Shown here: positions 41,612-49,913 of the stretch, one piece after another | Layout: each line of letters begins with the position of its first letter | How positions within the stretch are numbered: the stretch's first letter is position 1 | From: Eubacterium_U album | Lineage (GTDB): Bacteria > Bacillota > Clostridia > Lachnospirales > Lachnospiraceae | Length of the DNA stretch: 64,000 bases | Direction of reading: 5' to 3' | NCBI RefSeq assembly: GCF_025336545.1 | Contig: NZ_JAODBU010000002.1 | Coordinates: forward strand, 310,001-374,000 | Notes under the pieces: generated by a model | What the model saw: only the letters and a program-made list of their open reading frames with translations | Told to the model about the DNA's origin: nothing | Database searches by the model: none | Made by a program: the position numbers and the translations under genes

Positions 41612-43132
41612 TTATTTTATTTTAATTCTTTTTGTTTTCGAATAAGCACTATAATATTTTTTATTGTTCTTTATTGCCAAACTCTTAATTCTTATATAGT
41701 AACTTCCCTTTTTTAGAGAAAATGAAACCCTTTTGCTGGAAACAACTGCGTAAACCTTTTTAGGCTTTTTCTTCTTGCTGACATAAATTACATATTTGTC
41801 ATATTTTGCACCTCCTATTTTCAAAGTACATCTTCTCTTTTTAACTTTGATTTTTTTTATTTTTGGAGATACAATTGAGTATTTTATTCCCGTTGACATA
41901 GTATACGCAGACTTACATTTATTTCCACCTAACGGTACACATGCTACTTTATAGTAATATGTTTTGCCATATTCTACGCTCTTGTCATCATAACTTGTTC
42001 CTTTTGTTGAACCTACGTTTTTAAATTCTTCTGTTGGACTGTTTGCTCTTAATATTTCATAACTTGATGCTTCAGAGTTTTCGTTCCAACTTAATCTTAT
42101 ATATCCGTCATAATAATGTACATTTACATAAGTTGGAGCATCAGTTTTTACATACACGGTAAAGGAATCACTTTTCTTACTTCCATCAGTTGTTGTTGCC
42201 GTTATTTTACTGCTTCCCATTTCCTTTGCAACAACATTTCCATTTTCATCAACTGTTGCAACTTCAGGGTTAGATGAAGTCCATTCATACTCTTTTTTTG
42301 TTATTCCATTAATTGGATAATGGACTATATTCTGCTTATATAGGTCTCCTTTATTCAATGCAATCTGTTTAGTGTTAAATACAATACTTGTAGTTTTATC
42401 ATATACATTTACTTTGTATGTTGCTGTTGGATTTGCTATACTTACGCCTTCTAATACTCCCTGCTTGTTATAAGCCATTGTATTATGAGAATATTTATAA
42501 GTTACTGTAATGGTTGTGTCTCCCGCTTTAATTCCTGTTACTTTTCCGCTAGAATCAATTGTTGCAATATTTGGATTAGACGATTTATAAGTTATTATAT
42601 TTGGATTAAGTTTTAACACTTCATAAAGTCCGTCAAAATGATGCACTACATTAACTCCCTTGATTTTAGGCGTGATACTTTCATTTACAAAAACCTGACT
42701 GTCTTCCACTCTAATTGCACTAGGTATATTACATTTATGCAAATTGTATTTCTTTGAGTAAACTCTGCCCGATGCTGCTGTTACCTTTACTGTAAGTGTT
42801 GTATCTGTTTTATTATCAATACCTGTTGGAAATATTGCATATTTACATTTATGCACAACTCCTCCTACGCTATAATCGGAATAATCACCAATTGTTGCTA
42901 CATCTGAATCAGCAACTTCAAATGACACTGTCCCCTGTTCGACACAGTTAACATTAAATCGTAAGTACCTGTCGAAGTATATGTCACTTCCCACTACACG
43001 ATTTTTTTCATCTGAGTTAATGGAAATATTTTCATCTGCTGACACTCTTTCTGTTACAATGAATCCTCCAATTGCTAAACATAACGCAAACAAAATAATA
43101 CCTGCATCCACTAATTTTTTTATAGTTTTCAT
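41612..43132 (-). CDS. Secreted BIG2/FN3 surface protein
   Basis: A 506-residue exported protein. A signal peptide covers about 1-30 (ending around RVSADEN). Two bacterial Ig-like (BIG2) domains follow, with the typical NPNIATIDSSGKVTGIKAGDT and NPEVATVDENGNVVAKEMG, then a fibronectin type III domain (about 330-420, IRLSWNENSEASSYEIL ... GKTYYYKVACV). The C-terminus is a Lys-rich, beta-like domain without an LPXTG motif. Likely on the cell surface, perhaps as an adhesin for mating. I use ATG 43132 with AGGAGGT; the longer reading from 43231 would run through the class II promoter. It is the last element gene before the chromosomal lgt. Confidence 0.85.
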   Translation of the reverse strand: MKTIKKLVDAGIILFALCLAIGGFIVTERVSADENISINSDEKNRVVGSDIYFDRYLRFNVNCVEQGTVSFEVADSDVATIGDYSDYSVGGVVHKCKYAIFPTGIDNKTDTTLTVKVTAASGRVYSKKYNLHKCNIPSAIRVEDSQVFVNESITPKIKGVNVVHHFDGLYEVLKLNPNIITYKSSNPNIATIDSSGKVTGIKAGDTTITVTYKYSHNTMAYNKQGVLEGVSIANPTATYKVNVYDKTTSIVFNTKQIALNKGDLYKQNIVHYPINGITKKEYEWTSSNPEVATVDENGNVVAKEMGSSKITATTTDGSKKSDSFTVYVKTDAPTYVNVHYYDGYIRLSWNENSEASSYEILRANSPTEEFKNVGSTKGTSYDDKSVEYGKTYYYKVACVPLGGNKCKSAYTMSTGIKYSIVSPKIKKIKVKKRRCTLKIGGAKYDKYVIYVSKKKKPKKVYAVVSSKRVSFSLKKGSYYIRIKSLAIKNNKKYYSAYSKTKRIKIK

Positions 43133-43162
43133 TTTATTACCTCCTTGATAAAAGCTGTCTAT

Positions 43163-43236
43163 ATTATTACCTTTTATATTCGGCGTTTCAATAGCCATTG
43201 TGGTGGCAAAAAAATATACTTGAAGTGGCAAAAAAC
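43163..43236 (-). promoter_or_regulatory. Class II promoter for the BIG2/FN3 gene
   Basis: Minus strand TGCCAC repeats here 22 bp apart (two helical turns instead of one), then 11 bases, TTGAAA (43186-43191), 17 bases, AATAAT (43163-43168). The remaining intergenic stretch to 43442 is AT-rich with no gene. Confidence 0.65.
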
Positions 43237-43442
43237 AGGCATTATAATGTAGATGTAATTAAATTGTTAAATGTCACATATTGCAACGAACAATTTAGTT
43301 TTTATTCAATTACTTATTTTTGATATTATTTTTATAGTTTTTATTGTGTTAAAATTGTGGTAACATTAAAATTTTTATTAGTAATTTTTTCTTATTTTTC
43401 CTTTATTTCAAAGCATTTTACAGGATTTATAATGAAAAAATT

Positions 43443-44324
43443 TTATCTATTTCTCATATAAATAGCAAATGCTATTCCTACTATTACAAGTATTAAAGAT
43501 AATACCTGCGAAACAGGCCATCCTGTAACCGGCATTATAAGTTGGTCAGAACGTAGTCCCTCAATAAAGAATCTTCCTGTTCCATACCCGATTATATACC
43601 ACAAAAATACCTCTCCATTATATTTCTTCTTATCTCTAAATATAAGTAATATAATTAATAGTACCAGATTCCAACATGATTCATATAAAAATGTAGGATG
43701 AACCTGAATGTATCCTATCTGTTCCAATGTTTTGCCAAACATTTTCTCCATTCCTTCTCTTACGGAATCCGGAACCTGAGTTATACTATAATGACTGTCA
43801 AAATATATTTTCATTGCGAATGGATTTTTACCTGATGCAACTCCTCCGAACGCTTCTCTGTTAAAGAAATTACCCCATCTTCCAAGTATCTGTCCAAGTA
43901 TTAATCCTAACACTGCCGTGTCCATTACTCTTGGCATTGACATTTTTTTAATTCTCGTATATACAAAACACGTAATTATTGCTGCAATTATTCCACCATA
44001 TATTGCAAGTCCTCCACCTCTTATATTTAATATCTGTCCCGGATTTTTCTTATAATAATCCCAACTGAATATTACATAATAAAGTCTTGCTCCAATAACG
44101 CTAAATATAATTGCATATATTGCGAAATCAATATAGTCATTTGGATCCTGTCCTGTTCTCTTTGCTTCTGCACACGTAACAATTATTCCTAATATCATAC
44201 CTGTTGCTATTATCATTCCATAATAAGCAATATCAACTCCAAATATCGAAATACTTTTTCCAACATTATTAAGTTTTATTCCCAAATTGGCAAATTCAAT
44301 GCTGGTTGCTAAAATACTATTCAT
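43443..44324 (-). CDS. lgt: Prolipoprotein diacylglyceryl transferase
   Basis: Adds diacylglycerol to the cysteine of lipoprotein precursors in the membrane. About seven transmembrane helices. Family motifs are GARLYYVIFSW (about 75-85), GGLAIYGGIIAA (about 104-115), and the Lgt signature GRWGNFFNREAFGG (about 146-160). At 293 residues it is typical. This is the first clearly chromosomal gene; its 3' end lies next to the right end of the conjugative element. No terminator is evident in the 310 bases beyond it. Confidence 0.95.
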   Translation of the reverse strand: MNSILATSIEFANLGIKLNNVGKSISIFGVDIAYYGMIIATGMILGIIVTCAEAKRTGQDPNDYIDFAIYAIIFSVIGARLYYVIFSWDYYKKNPGQILNIRGGGLAIYGGIIAAIITCFVYTRIKKMSMPRVMDTAVLGLILGQILGRWGNFFNREAFGGVASGKNPFAMKIYFDSHYSITQVPDSVREGMEKMFGKTLEQIGYIQVHPTFLYESCWNLVLLIILLIFRDKKKYNGEVFLWYIIGYGTGRFFIEGLRSDQLIMPVTGWPVSQVLSLILVIVGIAFAIYMRNR

Positions 44325-44551
44325 ATAACTTTCCTTCTTATTCTTTTTATATTCTTATTGCTATTTTCCTATTAATATCATTTTTAATCTAGGCTTTTTT
44401 GTCTTCTCCGATTATATCTTTGACAATATTTAATGTCAATGTTTACCGCTCTTTTGCCTTCTTTGTTTTAACTGCATTTATTCTTATTTTCAAATTTATA
44501 AAAGTATGCTAAACTATGATGTGGTAATACCAAAGAAACGGAGGATTTCAT

Positions 44552-45649
44552 ATGAAGTTAGGTATTGTAGGCTTACCAAATGTAGGCAAAAGTACTTTAT
44601 TTAATTCATTAACAAAGGCCGGTGCAGAATCAGCAAATTATCCTTTCTGTACTATCGACCCTAACGTTGGTGTTGTTGCAGTCCCTGATGAGAGACTTAA
44701 CAAGTTAGCTGCTTTATACAACTCAGCTAAAGTAACACCTGCAGTTATTGAATTTGTTGACATAGCAGGATTAGTAAAGGGTGCTTCTAAAGGTGAAGGT
44801 CTTGGAAACCAGTTCCTTGCCAATATCCGTGAGGTTGACGCAATCGTACATGTTGTAAGATGTTTTGAGGACACAAATGTTATCCATGTAGACGGAAACA
44901 TTAATCCTTTAAGAGATATTGAAACTATTAATCTTGAATTAATCTTATCTGATGCAGAAATTTTGGAACGTCGTATCGCTAAGACAACAAGAGGTGCAAG
45001 AAATGATAAGACTTTAGCTAAAGAACTTGATTTCTTACAGAGATTAAAAGCTTATCTTGAAGCAGGAAATCTTGCAATCGGATTTGATACTGATGATGAA
45101 GATGAACAGGCATGGATTAAAGAATATAATCTTTTAACATACAAACCTGTTATCTTTGCTGCAAATGTTTCTGAAGATGATTTAGCTGATGACGGTGCTT
45201 CTAACGAGCACGTTGCTGCTGTAAGAAAGTTTGCTGCTGAGAACAATTGCGAAGTTTTTGTAATCAGTGCTGAAATCGAACAGGAAATTTCTGAATTAGA
45301 TGATGACGAAAAGCAAATGTTCCTTGAAGACTTAGGATTAAAGGAATCAGGTCTTGATAAACTAATCAAAGCAAGTTATTCTCTTCTTGGTCTCATCAGT
45401 TATTTAACATCAGGTGAAGACGAAACAAGAGCATGGACAATCAAGAAAGGTACAAAAGCTCCACAGGCTGCCGGCAAAATTCACACTGATTTTGAACGTG
45501 GATTTATCAAAGCCGAAGTTGTAAATTATCAGGATTTGCTTGACTGCGGTTCTTATTCAAAAGCAAAAGAAAAAGGTCTTGTAGGCCTTGAAGGAAAAGA
45601 CTATATTGTAAAAGATGGAGATGTAATTCTTTTCAGATTTAATGTATAG
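44552..45649 (+). CDS. ychF: Redox-regulated ribosome-associated ATPase YchF
   Basis: OBG-family P-loop protein that prefers ATP. The N-terminal G domain has GLPNVGKSTLFNSL (about 7-20), FVDIAGLVKGASKG (about 67-80), a helical insert (about 115-220), and a TGS domain at the C-terminus (from about 280, ending KDGDVILFRFNV). 365 residues is exactly family length. GGAGG lies 8 bases before the ATG. It is followed by a strong terminator (45660-45692) and then by a foldback repeat. Confidence 0.97.
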   Translation: MKLGIVGLPNVGKSTLFNSLTKAGAESANYPFCTIDPNVGVVAVPDERLNKLAALYNSAKVTPAVIEFVDIAGLVKGASKGEGLGNQFLANIREVDAIVHVVRCFEDTNVIHVDGNINPLRDIETINLELILSDAEILERRIAKTTRGARNDKTLAKELDFLQRLKAYLEAGNLAIGFDTDDEDEQAWIKEYNLLTYKPVIFAANVSEDDLADDGASNEHVAAVRKFAAENNCEVFVISAEIEQEISELDDDEKQMFLEDLGLKESGLDKLIKASYSLLGLISYLTSGEDETRAWTIKKGTKAPQAAGKIHTDFERGFIKAEVVNYQDLLDCGSYSKAKEKGLVGLEGKDYIVKDGDVILFRFNV

Positions 45650-45659
45650 CATTATCAAT

Positions 45660-45692
45660 AAGACCATTTGTTTATCAGATGGTCTTATTTTT
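45660..45692 (+). terminator. Intrinsic terminator of ychF
   Basis: AAGACCATTTG / CAGATGGTCTT stem followed by ATTTTTA. Confidence 0.8.
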
Positions 45693-45727
45693 ATATATAG
45701 AAATTCAATCTTTACATTTACCTTTCA

Positions 45728-45908
45728 ATTTGGGATGAATGTAAAACTTAACGAAAGAACGCTCGCGCTGCTTGCCGCTCGTAGCAGTTCTAAATATTCA
45801 GCACATATTCTAACTTTGAAAACTGCGTTTTCAGCCAGAATATGCACTGAATATTTGAACCGACGGCGACAAATGCTCTTTCTTTTAAGTTTTACATTCA
45901 TCCCAAAT
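45728..45908. mobile_element. Foldback MITE-like repeat, copy 1
   Basis: Perfect 24-bp terminal inverted repeat (ATTTGGGATGAATGTAAAAC ... and its complement at 45885-45908). Internal arms (AAATATTCAG / CTGAATATTT, and CATATTCT / AGAATATG) pair too, so the whole 181 bp can fold as one long hairpin. No transposase. It lies between ychF and the PHP gene. Confidence 0.75.
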
Positions 45909-45953
45909 AAAAACAAATTAATTATGCAATACATATTATCAGGAGATTATTAT

Positions 45954-46688
45954 ATGAAAGAAATTAAATTAGATGTTCACACACATACATTAGCCAGTGG
46001 GCACGCTTATGGTACAATCAACGAAATGATTAAAGAAGCATCCAATCGTAACTTGGATATTTTAGGCATAACAGAACACGGTCCCGGAATTCCTGGTGCA
46101 TGCAATCCATTCTACTTTTTCAACATAAAGGTAGTTCCACGTATGCAATATGGAGTTAAACTTATGCTTGGTGCTGAGATTAATATACTTGACTACAAAG
46201 GAACCTTAGATTTAAAGCCTGAACATATTAAACATTTAGATTTAAGAATAGCGGGAATTCATTTTCAATGTTACAAACCGAGAAGCATCGACGAAAATAC
46301 TACTGCAATAATCAACGCAATAAAAAATCCTGACATTGACATAATCAGTCATCCTGATGACGGACATTGCCCTTTAGATTACGAAGCTGTAGTAAAAGCA
46401 GCTAAAGAATACCATACCTTATTAGAGCTTAACAACAACGCCCTACGTAGTTCTTCCCGTTTAAATGTAGCACAAAACCAGGAAACTCTAATGAAATTGT
46501 CAATGAAATATGATGTACCTATGATATGCGGTAGCGACGCTCACTACATGAATGACATTGCAAACTACACATGCATCGAACCAATTATTAAAAAAGTAAA
46601 CTTTCCTGATAAACTTATAATCAATTATGACTCAAAGAAATTTGAAGAATATATAAATGAAAATGCAAAAAACAGATTATACCATTAA
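45954..46688 (+). CDS. PHP-family phosphatase, YcdX-like
   Basis: A 244-residue PHP-domain metal-dependent phosphoesterase. The opening LDVHTHTLASGHAYGTI carries the HxH metal ligands, and TEHGPGIPG, GAEINIL, IISHPDDG and ICGSDAHYM supply the rest of the PHP ligand set. It matches E. coli YcdX in size and motif order. The start is ATG 45954 with AGGAGATTATTAT upstream; the longer frame that runs back to 45642 would read through the foldback repeat and is not real. It lies alone between two repeat blocks. Confidence 0.85.
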   Translation: MKEIKLDVHTHTLASGHAYGTINEMIKEASNRNLDILGITEHGPGIPGACNPFYFFNIKVVPRMQYGVKLMLGAEINILDYKGTLDLKPEHIKHLDLRIAGIHFQCYKPRSIDENTTAIINAIKNPDIDIISHPDDGHCPLDYEAVVKAAKEYHTLLELNNNALRSSSRLNVAQNQETLMKLSMKYDVPMICGSDAHYMNDIANYTCIEPIIKKVNFPDKLIINYDSKKFEEYINENAKNRLYH

Positions 46689-46699
46689 TTTAAAAATTA

Positions 46700-46850
46700 T
46701 AATGCAAATGATGTCAAGGTCACAATATGAGCAAAGAGTGGGATAATTCCCACGATATGCGAATATTGGGTAGGATTGTGGAAGTGCATAGCACGGAATA
46801 ATCCATAGGCATCAATGTTTGGTGCTTTTGCCCCCCAACATCATATAAAT
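46700..46850. other. Possible structured segment, no gene
   Basis: Contains short perfect hairpins (GTGGGATAATTCCCAC; GTGCATAGCAC; GTTTGG/CCCCCAAC-like arms) within a GC-richer stretch than its surroundings. It may be an RNA or a remnant of a repeated element. No reading frame is convincing. Confidence 0.3.
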
Positions 46851-46893
46851 TGATATAACAAAATTTATAATGACTATAAAACTAATAAACTAA

Positions 46894-47228
46894 ATTTGCG
46901 ATGGCTATAAAACTTAAAAGAAAGAGCATTTGTCGCCGTCGGTTCAAATATTCAGCGCATATTCTGGCTGAAAACGCAGTTTTCAAAGTCAGAATATACA
47001 CTGAATATTTAGAACTGCTACGAGCGACAAGCAGCGCGAGCGTTCTTTCGTTAAGTTTTACAGTCATCGCAAGGTAAGTTAATTGGTTTGGAACGCTACG
47101 AGCGACAAGCAGCGCGAGCGTTCTTTCGTTAAGTTTTACAGTCATCGCAAGGTAAGTTAATTGGTTTGGAACGCTACGAGCGGCAAGCAGCGCAAGCGTT
47201 CTTTCGTTAAGTTTTATAGCCATCGCAA
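46894..47228. mobile_element. Foldback MITE-like repeat, copy 2, with 78-bp tandem duplications
   Basis: An inverted copy of the 45728-45908 element spans about 46894-47072 (ends TTGCGATGGCTATAAAACTT and its near complement). Its right half is then repeated twice as a 78-bp unit (from 47071 and from 47149), each carrying GAACGCTACGAGCG and CGTTCTTTCGTTAAG. Confidence 0.75.
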
Positions 47229-47238
47229 TACAAGTTAA

Positions 47239-48285
47239 TTATTGTATTCTGCTGTTTCCAATATCAGTTACTATATGATATCCCGTAGATTCCACCCTTA
47301 AATTAAGACAATTTCTACACTGTGCTGATTCTTCTCCCGTACAAATCTTATTATCATACAACTCATATTTTTTTCTAACTCTTACAGGAGACAAATTAGG
47401 CATTACAACATTTGCTCCTGCCTTTAATCCTAATTCTCTTCCATTTGGGTCTATTGTTCCAAGAGCCGTTGTAGCCGGTAGTAAAACTTTAGGAAATAAC
47501 AATCTGATTATTGCAAGTAATACTAACGTCTGTTGCAATGATCCATTTTTTTGATTATTAAATGGTGTATTTTCATGAGATAAATATGGTCCTATTCCAA
47601 TCATATGCGGTCTTAAATCCTGCATAAACCTTAAGTCTTCAACCAAATTATCAGTTGTCTGGTAAGGCGAATCTACCATAAATCCTGCCCCTACCTGATA
47701 TCCAATTTTTCTAAGACTGTATAAACATTCTTTTCTATTTTCAAGACTCATGTTATATGGATGTAATTTTTTATAATGTACTTCATTTGCAGTCTCATGT
47801 CTAAGCAAATACCTATCTGCTCCCATATTCCACCAATATTCGTACTCATCATAAGTTCTTTCACCTACCGACAAAGTAATAGCACAATCAGGAAATTCAT
47901 TTTTTATGCATTTAACTATTTTTCCAATCTTTTCCTTCGTAAAATAACTGTCTTCTCCACCTTGTAAAACAAATGTCCTAAATCCTAACACATATCCTTC
48001 TCTAGCACATTCTAATATTTCATCCAAGGTAAGTCTGTATCTTTCTACTTTATCATTACTTTTTCGTATTCCACAATAATAACAATCATTTTTGCAAACA
48101 TTGGTAAATTCTATCAGTCCCCTAATATAAACATCATTTCCATATTCTCTCTCCCTCACCCTTCTTGCATAGTAAAAAAGCTTCTCTCTTTCCTCTTCAC
48201 TTATCGTATTTATCAGTTGTAACAATTCACAATCTTCTAAATTTTGGTTTTCATATAACTTTTCTATTAATTCTGTGTTCTTCAT
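47239..48285 (-). CDS. hydE: [FeFe]-hydrogenase H-cluster maturase HydE (radical SAM)
   Basis: Radical SAM enzyme needed to build the H-cluster of [FeFe] hydrogenase. VYIRGLIEFTNVCKNDCYYCG (in two parts, about 52-72) contains the CxxxCxxC cluster motif in the form typical of HydE. It is followed by FRTFVLQGGED and ADRYLLRHETA. The C-terminal CTGEESAQCRNCL supplies more Cys. At 348 residues it is normal size. The ATG lacks a good ribosome site (AAATAAATAATATG). HydF and HydG are not in the window. The gene implies fermentative hydrogen metabolism. Confidence 0.88.
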   Translation of the reverse strand: MKNTELIEKLYENQNLEDCELLQLINTISEEEREKLFYYARRVREREYGNDVYIRGLIEFTNVCKNDCYYCGIRKSNDKVERYRLTLDEILECAREGYVLGFRTFVLQGGEDSYFTKEKIGKIVKCIKNEFPDCAITLSVGERTYDEYEYWWNMGADRYLLRHETANEVHYKKLHPYNMSLENRKECLYSLRKIGYQVGAGFMVDSPYQTTDNLVEDLRFMQDLRPHMIGIGPYLSHENTPFNNQKNGSLQQTLVLLAIIRLLFPKVLLPATTALGTIDPNGRELGLKAGANVVMPNLSPVRVRKKYELYDNKICTGEESAQCRNCLNLRVESTGYHIVTDIGNSRIQ

Positions 48286-48299
48286 ATTATTTATTTGAT

Positions 48300-48953
48300 T
48301 TACTTATTAAATATTTCTTTAAATCTTTTTACATTTTCTTCTACGTTTCCTTTATATACAGCTGAGCCTGCAACAATTACATTTGCTCCGGCTTCTAACG
48401 GGACATTTACATTATCTAATGTAACCCCACCATCTACCTGTATAGCTAAATCCATATTATATTCTTCTTTTACTGCTCTAAGCACTTCAACCTTTTCAGT
48501 ACATTCATCTATATATGACTGTCCTCCAAATCCCGGATTTACTGTCATAACCAAAATCATGTCTACCATTTCCATATATGGAATTACTTCATCTACTGCT
48601 GTTGGCGGATTTAGGGCCAAACCGACTTTAAGTCCTGCTTTTTTTATTGCCTCAATAGTAGTTTTTACATCTTCACAAGCTTCTACATGTATAGTAAGAA
48701 GGTCAGCTCCTACCTCTTTAAACTGTTCAATATATCTTATTGGTTCTTCTATCATCAAATGAACATCAAATAATTTATCAGTACATCCTCTTATAGATTT
48801 AATAACAGGTATACCAAATGAAATATTTGGTACAAACATTCCATCCATGACATCTATGTGTATCCAGTCACATCCTGCCTCGTCTATTCTTTTTACATCT
48901 GCTCCTAAATTTGCAAAATCTGCTGATAAAATTGATGGTGATAACTTATTCAT
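48300..48953 (-). CDS. rpe: Ribulose-phosphate 3-epimerase
   Basis: Interconverts ribulose 5-phosphate and xylulose 5-phosphate in the pentose phosphate pathway. TIM barrel of 217 residues with PSILSADFANLG at the start, WIHIDVMDGMFVPNISFG (in part; about 31-48), VNPGFGGQSY (about 138-147), and QVDGGV near the end with the metal/phosphate ligands. It follows rsgA by 23 bases, the usual order rsgA-rpe at the end of the prkC cluster. Confidence 0.97.
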   Translation of the reverse strand: MNKLSPSILSADFANLGADVKRIDEAGCDWIHIDVMDGMFVPNISFGIPVIKSIRGCTDKLFDVHLMIEEPIRYIEQFKEVGADLLTIHVEACEDVKTTIEAIKKAGLKVGLALNPPTAVDEVIPYMEMVDMILVMTVNPGFGGQSYIDECTEKVEVLRAVKEEYNMDLAIQVDGGVTLDNVNVPLEAGANVIVAGSAVYKGNVEENVKRFKEIFNK

Positions 48954-48976
48954 TTTCTTTTCCTCTCCATATATAT

Positions 48977-49861
48977 TTAATATTTATTTCTTTCCATTTC
49001 TTCTAATTCTTTATAAAGTAAAATATAATTTTCATACCTTGTCTTAGAAATTTTCCCTGAATTCACTGCTTCTTTAACCCCACATATAGGTTCATTTATA
49101 TGTGCACACCCTCCAAATTTACATTCCGGCTCATACTGTGCCATTTCAGGAAAACAATCCTGCAACTTTTCTTTAGTCATTCCAGGTACAAACATCGAAC
49201 TAAAACCGGGAGTATCTACGATATATGACTCTTTATCCATGTTAAATATTTCTGAATGCCTTGTTGTATGCTTACCTCTGCCTATTTTCTCGCTTATTTT
49301 ACCTGTTTCCATTTTATCTTCATTTGTAAGCGCATTTAACATTGAAGATTTACCTACACCTGACGGTCCGGCTAAAACAGTTGTCTTTCCATATAGTAGT
49401 TTCTTTATTTCTTCCACGCCTTCATTTTCCGTAGCGCTTGCAAATAAGACCTTATATCCTGCATTGTTGTATGTGTTCTTTAATTCTTCCATGAATTTTT
49501 CATTTCCAATGTCTATTTTATTAAAACAGATTATTGTTTCAATATTCTGATATTCCATCATTACTAAGAATCTGTCCAATAGATTTAAATTAGGATCAGG
49601 TTTTTTTACTGCAAATACTATCATTGCCTGATCTACATTTGCAACTAATGGTCTGATAAGATCATTTTCCCTTGATAAAATTTTTACTATATTTCCTTTT
49701 TTCTCTAAAGAATCCAATATATCAACTTCTACATTGTCCCCTACTAAAGGTTTTATTTTATTATTTCTAAATTTTCCCTTTGCCTTGCATTCATATATTC
49801 CATAATCTTTTATGTGAACATAATAAAATCCCGCAATTCCTTTTATTATTTTTCCTGTCAT
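48977..49861 (-). CDS. rsgA: Ribosome small subunit GTPase RsgA
   Basis: Circularly permuted GTPase that helps mature the 30S subunit. N-terminal OB fold (about 1-65), GTPase with ICFNKIDIG, then LAGPSGVGKSSMLNAL (about 165-181) and DTPGFSS, and the C-terminal zinc motif CKFGGCAHINEPICGVK. 294 residues is family length. It is downstream of prkC, separated by a bidirectional hairpin (49880-49905). Confidence 0.96.
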   Translation of the reverse strand: MTGKIIKGIAGFYYVHIKDYGIYECKAKGKFRNNKIKPLVGDNVEVDILDSLEKKGNIVKILSRENDLIRPLVANVDQAMIVFAVKKPDPNLNLLDRFLVMMEYQNIETIICFNKIDIGNEKFMEELKNTYNNAGYKVLFASATENEGVEEIKKLLYGKTTVLAGPSGVGKSSMLNALTNEDKMETGKISEKIGRGKHTTRHSEIFNMDKESYIVDTPGFSSMFVPGMTKEKLQDCFPEMAQYEPECKFGGCAHINEPICGVKEAVNSGKISKTRYENYILLYKELEEMERNKY

Positions 49862-49879
49862 TCTTCACCTATACAACTT

Positions 49880-49905
49880 AATAGGGGACTAAAAAGTCCC
49901 CTATT
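49880..49905. terminator. Terminator between prkC and rsgA
   Basis: AATAGGGGACT / AGTCCCCTATT stem; the T-run on either strand is short. Confidence 0.55.
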
Positions 49906-49913
49906 GTTATTCA

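Noticed and set aside
43133..43231. Longer start of the BIG2 protein at 43231
   Set aside because: It would cover the class II promoter and lacks a signal peptide; ATG 43132 follows AGGAGGT and gives a proper signal sequence.
45642..45953. Extension of the PHP phosphatase frame back to 45642
   Set aside because: It reads through the ychF terminator and the foldback repeat; ATG 45954 has a clear ribosome site and the family opening.
46882..47223. A 113-codon minus-strand frame with internal repeats
   Set aside because: It is only the translation of the foldback repeat and its 78-bp duplications.
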